A stretch of DNA of 33,278 nucleotides, taken from assembly GCA_000226015.1 (NCBI GenBank), contig JH153812.1:3431-36708 (forward strand), in the 5' to 3' direction. How positions within the stretch are numbered: the first letter of the stretch is position 1; the number at the start of each line of letters is the position of its first letter. Below are positions 31,201 through 33,278 of this stretch, piece after piece. The notes below the pieces were generated by a model. That model was not told the DNA's origin. It saw nothing but the letters and a program-made list of their open reading frames with translations, and made no database searches. Both the position numbers and the translations under genes were made by a program. This DNA comes from Mnemiopsis leidyi. Lineage: Eukaryota > Ctenophora > Tentaculata > Lobata > Bolinopsidae.

Positions 31201-32368
31201 TTCTAAGTTGGAAAGTATTTTCTATTCACCGTATTTACATCGAGGCGAGATGATATTAGGGACTTTTATATGGTAATCGTTACAAGTGAAAACACTTCAA
31301 TATAGATCCTATACAATTGATCCTGAAATCTTGGCCTATTTTATTGAAACTTATAACACCCGAGAGCTGTTCATCAGTCACCAAAAACGAAATTAAGTTA
31401 GAAAAAAGTAACACACTTTACAAAACTGTGATCAGATCTACTCAGGGAAACATTTTCTCTTAACTCAACCATGAGAAAGCTCTATGTTTTACTTTTCAGT
31501 GGTTACCTCTGTATCCAGTAGATTTGTTCCAGTTTTATACGATTTACAAGTGATTTACTTAAAGTAACTTTCTTAGTTGTTTCGGAAATTTGCAGCGCTA
31601 GTACTTAGATAAAGCTCGGTCTTATACAAAATTAATGTTACACATTTGTTCAATTTCGATCGTTATCAGTTTATCCGCCAGCTAATAACAACTCTAAATC
31701 TGCTATCCTCAGTTTATCTCCAAGTATGTTCATTAGTTGGTGCGTCAGGAAAACGGGCTAAAACCAACTTCGAACTGACCCTCCCGCTCGGACAAATATT
31801 AAGTTTAGGAGAAACAATCCCACGAGAAAATGGTGCAGCTTGAGGTAGTTTAGCCTTGGTCAAACTGCTGAAGATTTAAGTGAAATATTTTAGAATGCAT
31901 AGTACGCAAGTTATATAATGGACTAGGTTCATTATGGCGTGGAACAGATCGCAGGTTACTTATGAAGGTTATTGATGTTCGGCATAATTCCGGTTTGAGG
32001 GCGAGGTAAAAGTATAGCGATTGCTTTTATAAGTTGTCAGGTGTATAAGTAAATTTTCGTGAACAATTTGCCAAAGAACAATTTGCCTAAGATTATTATG
32101 ACGATTAATAAGTATACATGCATTAAGGGAGTTCAAAAGATCTTAAAAATCCTTCAAATTTTTGCGAACTTCCCAGTTCCCCGTTAAACCTAAGCGTGTC
32201 GCTAGACGCTAATCCCTAATACAAGGGGAACATTTTTCTGAACCTACGGACAACTGTACGTACAAACTAACAAAAAACAAACCATCTCTCGTAACAAACC
32301 TTGACTGACTGTGCGTCGTACATGCGGGTTTGAGCATCATGAACACGGTGTATTTTAGCGGCGTACAT
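4299..32368 (-). CDS. EIF4G: eIF4G translation initiation factor scaffold (28-exon gene, whole span)
   Basis: The gene encodes the eIF4F scaffold, which in this family bridges cap-bound eIF4E, the helicase eIF4A, poly(A)-binding protein and eIF3 in the cytoplasm. Twenty-eight exons joined in phase give 1493 residues, close to the 1500-1600 typical of animal eIF4G. Visible in order: Gln/Pro-rich N-terminus (about 30-170), Pro/Lys/Glu linkers (183-560), the eIF4E-binding motif YSRDEMV at about 569, MIF4G (about 683-931) with [20 protein letters not shown]3 (about 1119-1264) and a C-terminal W2 domain (about 1320-1485). The N-terminal half and eIF4E site exclude the short paralogue DAP5/EIF4G2. 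Phase agrees at all 27 junctions. The host intron 4 carries an MKKS-like gene. The weakest part is the choice of first exon. Confidence 0.93.
4612..4858 (-). CDS. EIF4G: eIF4G exon 27, W2 domain
   Basis: [20 protein letters not shown], then ACTFCIDF and later [29 protein letters not shown]. This mirrors the W2 stretch [20 protein letters not shown] followed by LQALYALQALV. Acceptor ATCTCAG, donor GTACGT, phase 1 out. Confidence 0.95.
5031..5169 (-). CDS. EIF4G: eIF4G exon 26, start of W2
   Basis: [20 protein letters not shown], then [20 protein letters not shown]. KxxYTLG and the inter-helix segment of vertebrate eIF4G align with the first part. Acceptor GATCCAG, donor GTGAGT, phase 0 out. 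Confidence 0.92.
5187..5285. repeat. (GTTT)n-rich intron tract
   Basis: Most of the intron between exons 25 and 26 is GTTT/ATTT repeats. Confidence 0.8.
5331..5452 (-). CDS. EIF4G: eIF4G exon 25, between MA3 and W2
   Basis: [20 protein letters not shown], then [14 protein letters not shown], like the vertebrate segment ending LWREAGLSWKEFLPEG. Acceptor CCACACAG, donor GTGAGT, phase 2 out. Confidence 0.94.
5453..5780. other. intron 24, no feature seen
   Basis: 328 bp of AT-rich intron; nothing beyond the splice sites is recognised. Confidence 0.7.
5781..5959 (-). CDS. EIF4G: eIF4G exon 24, MA3 end
   Basis: [20 protein letters not shown], then [20 protein letters not shown]. The family pattern is GhxEhhELAEDMxIDIPHVWxYLAELhxPhh. 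Acceptor CCTCTAG, donor GTTTGTTC, phase 0 out. Confidence 0.95.
6188..6269 (-). CDS. EIF4G: eIF4G exon 23, MA3
   Basis: [20 protein letters not shown], then TADGLLTG, 82 nt, phase 0 in and 1 out. It matches the MA3 position of GQLLHQLLCAGHLS in human. Acceptor CCCCCCAG, donor GTAGGT. Confidence 0.93.
6435..6533 (-). CDS. EIF4G: eIF4G exon 22, MA3
   Basis: [20 protein letters not shown], then [13 protein letters not shown]. It corresponds to the second and third MA3 helices (EAVQCVQEL and the following FVRHGVESTLE). Acceptor CCTGCAG, donor GTAAAT, 33 codons, phase 0. Confidence 0.93.
6703..6828 (-). CDS. EIF4G: eIF4G exon 21, start of MA3 domain
   Basis: [20 protein letters not shown], then [20 protein letters not shown]. 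LSxEEhxKKxKxIhxEYh opens the MA3 domain, a second eIF4A-binding HEAT module in animal eIF4G. Acceptor CCCTCAG, donor GTAGGA, 42 codons, phase 0. Confidence 0.95.
6844..7135. repeat. two nested minisatellites filling intron 20
   Basis: Left part: about seven copies of a 17-bp unit (TTATAGGTAACTTTCTT and variants). Right part: about six copies of a 27-bp unit that is the 17-bp unit plus ACATAAACTT-like sequence. On the transcript strand nearly every copy in the right part presents GTAAGAAAGTTAC, which looks like a splice donor. The 27-bp period is a multiple of three and produces a spurious repeat frame. Confidence 0.9.
7216..7363 (-). CDS. EIF4G: eIF4G exon 20, NRFDML linker
   Basis: [20 protein letters not shown], then [20 protein letters not shown] and [13 protein letters not shown]-x-x-L after the Gly/Ser linker is conserved in animal eIF4G (NRFSAL in human). 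Acceptor AATTACAG, donor GTAAGTT, phase 2 in and 0 out. Confidence 0.93.
7566..7687 (-). CDS. EIF4G: eIF4G exon 19, Gly/Ser linker
   Basis: [20 protein letters not shown], then [16 protein letters not shown]. The K-x-LGP-x-RQ-W-GRGS pattern recalls the vertebrate linker (LAPGGRGWGKGSSGG-like). Acceptor TTCCCAG, donor GTAAGTT, phase 2 out. Confidence 0.92.
7853..7980 (-). CDS. EIF4G: eIF4G exon 18, Arg/Asp linker
   Basis: [20 protein letters not shown], then [17 protein letters not shown] and TGANQ. It is the RS/RG-type linker between MIF4G and MA3. Acceptor CCCCAG, donor GTATGA, phase 1 in and 0 out. Confidence 0.9.
8222..8413 (-). CDS. EIF4G: eIF4G exon 17, end of MIF4G
   Basis: [20 protein letters not shown] then [20 protein letters not shown]. 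RIRFMLQDVxDLRxxNWVPRR is the signature last helix of eIF4G MIF4G. A basic/Ser tail (SSRKSKS) follows. Acceptor TTACACAG, donor GTAAGT, phase 1 in and out. Confidence 0.97.
8414..8745. other. intron 16, no feature seen
   Basis: 332 bp AT-rich intron with no recognisable element. Confidence 0.7.
8746..8920 (-). CDS. EIF4G: eIF4G exon 16, MIF4G
   Basis: [20 protein letters not shown], then [16 protein letters not shown], corresponding to the vertebrate ECLCRLLTTIGKDLD helix pair. Acceptor CGTGCAG, donor GTAAGTT, phase 0 in and 1 out. Confidence 0.96.
8921..9389. other. intron 15, no feature seen
   Basis: 469 bp AT-rich intron. Only a short imperfect duplication near 9222-9255 (CAGTAATCAAGG/CAGTAATTAAGG) stands out. 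Confidence 0.7.
9390..9538 (-). CDS. EIF4G: eIF4G exon 15, MIF4G
   Basis: [20 protein letters not shown] is followed by [20 protein letters not shown] and IIISQ. LGNIxFIGELFxLxML is the most conserved MIF4G stretch. Acceptor CATCTCTCAG, donor GTTTGTTG, phase 1 in and 0 out. Confidence 0.97.
9780..9930 (-). CDS. EIF4G: eIF4G exon 14, MIF4G
   Basis: [20 protein letters not shown], then [18 protein letters not shown] and [11 protein letters not shown] plus one base. [12 protein letters not shown] is a hallmark of the eIF4G MIF4G domain. Acceptor CCTTCAG; the donor GTATAA is weak. The split codon gives Thr with exon 15. Confidence 0.96.
10022..10278. repeat. (CTAA)n tetranucleotide array in intron 13
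   Basis: About 250 bp of ACTA/CTAA repeats with a few GAAC and TGAC variants, making up over half of the 450-bp intron. The transcript strand reads (TTAG)n about 90-350 nt upstream of the exon 14 acceptor. Confidence 0.95.
10381..10650 (-). CDS. EIF4G: eIF4G exon 13, start of MIF4G domain
   Basis: Ninety codons, phase 0. [15 protein letters not shown] leads into [20 protein letters not shown], then [19 protein letters not shown] and TYANLCK. These are the first helices of the MIF4G HEAT domain, which binds eIF4A and RNA, and the match to animal eIF4G is unmistakable. Acceptor CCCAG, donor GTAAGTG. The intron on its 3' side is mostly a CTAA repeat that begins about 100 bases from the exon. 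Confidence 0.97.
10829..10973 (-). CDS. EIF4G: eIF4G exon 12, basic linker before MIF4G
   Basis: Completes an Arg codon, then [20 protein letters not shown], ending [14 protein letters not shown]. This corresponds to the Arg/Gly-rich linker of vertebrate eIF4G ending in a conserved basic-Ile-Ile segment. Acceptor ATTACAG, donor GTAAGT, phase 0 out. The exon contains a CACGTG at 10915-10920. Confidence 0.92.
11242..11413 (-). CDS. EIF4G: eIF4G exon 11, eIF4E-binding motif
   Basis: After an acidic run (GELEEEEEE) the exon reads [20 protein letters not shown], then [11 protein letters not shown]. The YxxxxL-hydrophobic eIF4E-binding consensus is met by YSRDEMV (Tyr about 569), except that Met replaces the usual Leu. 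Acceptor CCCTCAG, donor GTGAGT, phase 1 in and phase 2 out. In the family this helix docks on the dorsal face of eIF4E and is the site 4E-BPs compete for. Confidence 0.93.
11425..11502. repeat. short imperfect tandem repeat in intron 10
   Basis: Four or five degenerate copies of a roughly 16-18 bp unit (AGTAATTAGGAGAGGGA, then AGTTATTCGGGGAGGGG forms) next to exon 11. Confidence 0.7.
11686..11773 (-). CDS. EIF4G: eIF4G exon 10, Lys/Glu linker
   Basis: Phase 0 in, phase 1 out, 88 nt: [20 protein letters not shown] and on to KEVEE. Acceptor GCTCAG, donor GTAACC. A short charged linker ahead of the eIF4E-binding exon. Confidence 0.87.
11988..12208 (-). CDS. EIF4G: eIF4G exon 9, EPVKPA repeats
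   Basis: Two bases complete a Glu codon with exon 8, then [20 protein letters not shown] is followed by repeats of PVKPAE ending VVPVHAEP. Phase 0 out with donor GTAAGT; acceptor CTTTCAG. The DNA repeat is an 18-nt unit with several near copies. Confidence 0.92.
12716..12934. repeat. degenerate GTACAGTGAAAGT tandem repeat
   Basis: About fifteen copies of an irregular 8-15 bp word based on TGTACAGTGAAAGTG, period not constant. Confidence 0.85.
13968..14104. repeat. imperfect repeat with AACAATACACATATAAACG
   Basis: Three diverged copies of a 38-50 bp unit (AAACAATACGCATATAAACG then CTTCTA). Confidence 0.7.
16204..16281. repeat. 38-bp tandem duplication
   Basis: AACTACACTCAGCGTGTTTG at 16204 recurs as AACTACGCTCAGCGTGTTTG at 16242; the remainder of the unit is diverged. 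Confidence 0.8.
16362..16408. repeat. (AAC)n microsatellite
   Basis: About fifteen AAC units with an AGC interruption. The reverse frame gives a Cys run, an artefact. Confidence 0.9.
16704..16752. repeat. (AAAC)n microsatellite
   Basis: AAACAAAC repeats followed by AACGAACGACTAACTAAC. Confidence 0.85.
17643..17662. repeat. near-perfect palindrome
   Basis: Arms GCAATGTTG and CAACATTGC separated by TG. It could form a small cruciform or be a dimeric protein site; nothing around it indicates a gene. Confidence 0.7.
18081..18306. repeat. dispersed G-rich repeat, three copies
   Basis: ATTGGGGAGGGGGCGGA occurs near 18083 and 18266, with a variant ATTGGGTAGGGGGCAGA near 18289, flanked by GAACATGAA or GACATGAA words. 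Confidence 0.8.
18619..18754. repeat. 43-bp tandem repeat, three copies
   Basis: Units start at 18619, 18662 and 18705, each with TAGGGAAA near the middle and ending TTTGGGCGTG or TTGGGGCGTG. Confidence 0.9.
19413..19436 (+). repeat. G-run cluster with quadruplex potential
   Basis: Runs of 6, 8 and 6 guanines separated by CC. The 8-G run can be split, so four G3 tracts are available. The transcript strand of eIF4G carries the C-rich complement. Confidence 0.75.
19884..19895. repeat. poly-C run
   Basis: Twelve consecutive cytosines within the long intron, G-rich on the transcript strand. Confidence 0.9.
21058..21288 (-). CDS. EIF4G: eIF4G exon 8, Lys/Glu/Pro repeats
   Basis: Phase 1 in and out, 231 nt. 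After [18 protein letters not shown] comes a charged repeat of the type [16 protein letters not shown], ending [10 protein letters not shown]. Acceptor TTATTGCAG, donor GTTTGTAAT. The repeat resembles that in exon 9 although an 8.8 kb intron separates them. Confidence 0.9.
21533..22018. repeat. 38-bp minisatellite in intron 7, interrupted by an assembly gap
   Basis: Unit contains CTTATAGCCTGGACTTCATC and CATCTCTACTATATT. Six copies precede and four follow a run of 127 N. Copies are nearly identical, differing at TTTATC/TTCATC and CACC/CATC. Since 38 is not a multiple of three the array cannot encode a repeat protein. Confidence 0.95.
21740..21866. other. assembly gap (127 N)
   Basis: Unknown bases inside the 38-bp minisatellite. 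Repeat phase does not carry across it: anchor words at 21541 and 21876 are 335 bp apart, not a multiple of 38. Confidence 0.99.
22528..22734 (-). CDS. EIF4G: eIF4G exon 7, linker
   Basis: Phase 1 in and out, 207 nt. It reads [20 protein letters not shown] and ends SIGDKKLDG. Acceptor TTACTCAG, donor GTGGGT. Recognised by phase continuity and linker-like composition rather than by a domain. Confidence 0.87.
22873..23233 (-). CDS. EIF4G: eIF4G exon 6, Pro-rich linker with 10-residue duplication
   Basis: Codes 120 residues plus one base. A charged stretch ([16 protein letters not shown]) precedes a Pro/Thr linker with two copies of [10 protein letters not shown], 30 nt each, and a partial third. 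Acceptor CCCACAG, donor GTAGGA. It is probably disordered. Confidence 0.9.
23413..23625 (-). CDS. EIF4G: eIF4G exon 5, Gln/Pro tract and DPNSNKEVD segment
   Basis: Seventy-one codons in phase 0. A Gln/Pro tract ([18 protein letters not shown]) leads to [18 protein letters not shown] and ends LAT. The last part matches the short conserved motif of animal eIF4G N-termini (RIRDPNQGGKDITEEI in vertebrates), near the poly(A)-binding-protein interaction region. Acceptor TTTCAG, donor GTTAGT. Strand-reversed frames of the Gln/Pro tract give spurious Gly/Val/Cys-rich frames. Confidence 0.92.
24086..25717 (-). CDS. MKKS: MKKS/BBS6-like chaperonin-related protein, intronless, nested in eIF4G intron 4
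   Basis: A complete 543-residue frame with an in-frame stop upstream of its ATG. It resembles type II chaperonin relatives of the Bardet-Biedl group, which with CCT assemble the BBSome at the ciliary base. An N-terminal equatorial segment (about 30-115) includes [19 protein letters not shown], aligning by eye with the MKKS stretch where CCT subunits have GDGTT. Here the site reads GCGGRT (92-97), so ATPase activity is unlikely. [10 protein letters not shown] (397-406) matches the chaperonin C-terminal equatorial motif, and [16 protein letters not shown] (515-530) fits the last helix of MKKS. Length suits MKKS (about 570) better than BBS12 or BBS10 (about 700). An Asn/Asp/Ser-rich insert lies at 462-512. 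I see no AATAAA in the few hundred bases downstream. BBS12 or BBS10 remain possible. Confidence 0.72.
   Translation of the reverse strand: MSDNTASPTQRTPDSTTSPTLHTLSLSPSTAQDISTFLPLIKRLYGSSSTRLVSCNNLLTSDILHLLSAAQKEESFVPILAGSVSRQLNKFGCGGRTVALWACLFFELLQSLRELQSSVCVNTVLEIAVEHCITRLDDISENIEKVSISDLCERLSHGVENCQLVAQCAERILSSPPSSITNYNSLSESLSRHVTVLFEKSTLPSVLVSGHVIKTSSHMTDTYSDILCGVKKVLMIAGDIAPCSGNLGYKGIVKEAEVRTAGVGGGRDQKQGFQDRSWEEKVRVLLNRLGVEVVLTSGICRLDFINTGVCCVSGLSYEVLEDISENARVDLIPSVEFATPNDLVSLEFQEWKEGMTVVKSLQCPSYTIILRRPVRNGSEKRYKTYLSRLRNVFKSGVVVPGAGQTERFCAEILSSFSLSAEDKIKFELGSHPDTDLIVTIISRRLSELFSKVATLGRASLGSDTYDYNNCNLSDLESNTFDFNNSLSDLTLDEEPQCGLQSDDRTNIYDDNSSKAAAWRLALETAKVLDSVSLSLKPISVVKR
26168..26296 (-). 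CDS. EIF4G: eIF4G exon 4, Gln/Pro/Met-rich
   Basis: Forty-three codons in phase 0, beginning [18 protein letters not shown] and ending [10 protein letters not shown], between acceptor CTTCCAG and donor GTTTGTTTG. It is low-complexity and disordered. The following intron (23626-26167) contains the MKKS-like gene on the same strand. Confidence 0.87.
26395..26482. repeat. imperfect duplication in intron 3
   Basis: CACTCACAAACCTTATACA near 26410 and CACTAACAAACCTTATACA near 26462, with TTAACTCACTAAATAC words around both. The intron is otherwise AT-rich and unremarkable. Confidence 0.7.
26597..26702 (-). CDS. EIF4G: eIF4G exon 3, Gln/Met-rich N-terminus
   Basis: Acceptor TTTCAG leads into [19 protein letters not shown] and on to GRTVAS, 35 codons after a split Val. 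Donor is GTAAGT. The Gln/Met/Tyr composition is that of the disordered eIF4G N-terminus. The ATG at residue 35 (CCCATGG) could start a shorter isoform if transcription begins in the upstream intron. Confidence 0.87.
26804..26932. repeat. 14-bp tandem repeat
   Basis: About nine copies of GTGTATTCCATGTC or GTGTATTCCATGTA, with one longer variant near 26812. Confidence 0.95.
27115..27345 (-). promoter_or_regulatory. GC-rich promoter-like island in eIF4G intron 2
   Basis: A GC- and CpG-rich block inside an AT-rich intron carries a perfect CRE palindrome GTGACGTCAC (27216-27225) and a CCAAT box (27247-27251; ATTGG on the minus strand). On the minus strand a donor-like CTCG|GTGAGC ends at 27147, as an untranslated first exon might. 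It could drive a shorter eIF4G form starting at Met35 in exon 3, or the nested MKKS-like gene. Orientation is not proven. Confidence 0.4.
27909..27981. repeat. 11-bp tandem repeat
   Basis: About six exact copies of GTTAAATAAAG. Confidence 0.95.
29288..29352. repeat. 15-18 bp tandem repeat
   Basis: Three copies of CTAGAGTTTATCTC with CA/G and CTA joints. Confidence 0.9.
29512..29526. repeat. poly-G run
   Basis: Fifteen consecutive guanines; on the transcript strand a C run that could act as a pyrimidine tract. Confidence 0.9.
29928..29997. repeat. 13-bp tandem repeat
   Basis: Five copies of GGTCACGAAAACT, identical except for the last base of the final copy. Confidence 0.95.
30521..30549 (-). 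CDS. EIF4G: eIF4G exon 2 (29-nt microexon)
   Basis: Acceptor TTTTATTTTCAG is followed by codons for MRGHNMGQQ and two bases GT, then donor GTAAGT. The last two bases join G of exon 3 to make Val, giving QQVPMAQGF. The phase match with exon 3 and the strong splice sites support it. It starts with ATG, so it could carry the start codon if exon 1 is non-coding. Confidence 0.8.
30550..32299. other. 1.75 kb proposed intron 1
   Basis: AT-rich, with CACGTG at 30861 beside TTACGTCAT. No coding exon is recognised. Confidence 0.5.
32300..32368 (-). CDS. EIF4G: eIF4G candidate first coding exon
   Basis: The exon reads [16 protein letters not shown] followed by YDAQSVK (23 codons), then donor CAAG|GTTTGTTAC. 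It joins the next exon in phase 0. An in-frame TGA lies about 50 nt upstream, and the first ATG has A at -3. The donor is the same GTTTGT type used by four other introns of this gene. A second in-frame ATG at 32321-32323 is an alternative start, and an out-of-frame ATG pair lies between the two. No homology supports this short peptide, so it is an inference; the start could instead be in exon 2 or an unseen upstream exon. Confidence 0.5.
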
Positions 32369-32370
32369 TC

Positions 32371-32441
32371 TGGTCACACACGTGTCACGTGCAGGTCACG
32401 TGTGCTAGGCTGGTCACGTGTGCTAGGCTGGTCACGTGACT
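32371..32441 (-). promoter_or_regulatory. cluster of five CACGTG E-boxes upstream of the eIF4G start
   Basis: CACGTG occurs at 32379, 32386, 32397, 32415 and 32433, the last three within an 18-nt tandem unit (GGTCACGTGTGCTAGGCT). The cluster begins about 10 nt upstream of the proposed ATG. CACGTG is the site of bHLH-LZ factors such as Myc/Max, USF and MITF, and human EIF4G1 is a known Myc-responsive gene. Whether this is promoter or 5' UTR depends on the unknown transcription start. Confidence 0.5.
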
Positions 32442-33160
32442 GGACCCATGTTTACACTAAGTGTAACAGTGGACTTGTCAGAGAGTACAAAACACCACGG
32501 TACAGTGGTAAAGAGTGGAGACGAAACGAGAACAAGATTCAGAACTGAATAGGCCAGCATACTTTAGTTTAATACTTTAGTTTTCAATCAAAGTTGTAAA
32601 CAAAGCTGAAGGGATGTTTAAGCTATGTGAAGTATTGTATTACTGATCGAAGTTTGGAAGAACTAAGGTTGGCATGATAGCGAATATCTGTGGGTACACA
32701 TACCTAGGGTCGGATAATCAAATATTTCAGTGTATTCTCTAAATACCGCACATTCCAGAATATTTTGTTATAAAGTTCAGAACTGCCGAGTAGACGACTA
32801 TCTATAACATAGAGGGAACGCTCAATAATAGTAGTAAATAAAGTATACTATGGCTTAGTAGTAGTAGCTACTTTACTCTTGAGTAAATTTAAACTATAGT
32901 AATAGTAACTTTTATACTCTTGAGTAAATATTAAGAAATATAGGAGCATACATTGGAGTGAGTTCTGAGGATTTGAGCTATCCTTTTAAAGAAATAACGC
33001 TTTAAAAGAGGGGATATTTTGAACAATTTGAGACTTTGTTGGCCCGCATCACGGTTACCAGACTTACTTACTGAGTGTTATTTCGTTAATATCTTAGAAA
33101 AATTAAACAGCTTAGCATATTTATGGCTCTTAAATCGAAATTACAATACTGGCTCTTATC
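32442..33160. other. upstream flank of eIF4G
   Basis: No coding region is supported. It contains a diverged duplication built on TACTCTTGAGTAAAT (near 32874 and 32916). It may hold the transcription start and any untranslated exon. Confidence 0.55.
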
Positions 33161-33278
33161 ACTGGCACTAGATACTGGCACTAGTTACCGGCCCTTATCA
33201 ATGGCACTAGATACTGGCACTAGTTACCGGCCCTTATCAATGGCACTAGATACTGGCACTAGTTACCGGCCCTTATCA
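33161..33278. repeat. 39-bp tandem repeat running off the window
   Basis: Anchor CACTAGATACTGGCACTAG lies at 33166, 33205 and 33244, exactly 39 bp apart. Each unit also contains an internal duplication (ATACTGGCACTAG) and TTACCGGCCCTTATCA. The first copy is slightly diverged upstream. Confidence 0.95.

Noticed and set aside
32297..32354. Alternative start at the out-of-frame ATG pair in the proposed first exon ([14 protein letters not shown])
   Set aside because: Joined to exon 2 this frame hits TGA at once, so it cannot start eIF4G; at most it is an internal overlapping frame.

Overview
The window is nuclear DNA from an intron-rich invertebrate animal. It is mostly AT-rich non-coding sequence, with GC-richer exons bounded by GT..AG splice sites and many micro- and minisatellites. 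I see no rRNA, tRNA, CRISPR array or bacterial operon layout. The phylum cannot be fixed from the sequence.

Nearly the whole window (4299-32368) is one minus-strand gene for translation initiation factor eIF4G. I rebuilt it as 28 coding exons by reading the reverse complement, locating acceptors and donors, and checking that reading phase carries across all 27 introns. The exons sum to 4482 nt, or 1493 residues plus stop. In order the protein has a Gln/Pro-rich N-terminus, a short basic/Asp-Pro-Asn segment typical of eIF4G N-termini, Pro/Lys/Glu repeat linkers, an eIF4E-binding motif (YSRDEMV), the MIF4G HEAT domain, an arginine-rich linker, the MA3 HEAT domain and a C-terminal W2 HEAT domain. 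The 27 exons from 30549 down to 4299 are well supported. The first exon (32300-32368) is a good candidate but rests on phase, an upstream stop and a donor site only.

A second gene lies on the same strand inside eIF4G intron 4. It is an intronless 543-residue chaperonin-like protein (24086-25717), most like MKKS/BBS6, the type II chaperonin relative that helps assemble the BBSome of cilia. The canonical ATPase motif is degraded, as is usual for that family.

Region by region: 1-1760 is a GC- and CpG-rich mosaic of short motifs repeated in both orientations, unlike anything else here. 1761-4298 is AT-rich 3' flank with CACGTG and TGACGTCA motifs. 4299-12208 is a dense run of 20 exons (MIF4G, MA3, W2 and linkers). 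12209-21057 is an 8.8 kb intron with repeats but no exon I can support. 21058-26702 holds the N-terminal linker exons, a 38-bp minisatellite with an assembly gap, and the nested gene. 26703-32299 holds two long 5' introns with a GC-rich promoter-like island near 27.1-27.35 kb. 32371-32441 is a tandem cluster of five CACGTG boxes just upstream of the proposed start. The window ends inside a 39-bp tandem repeat.
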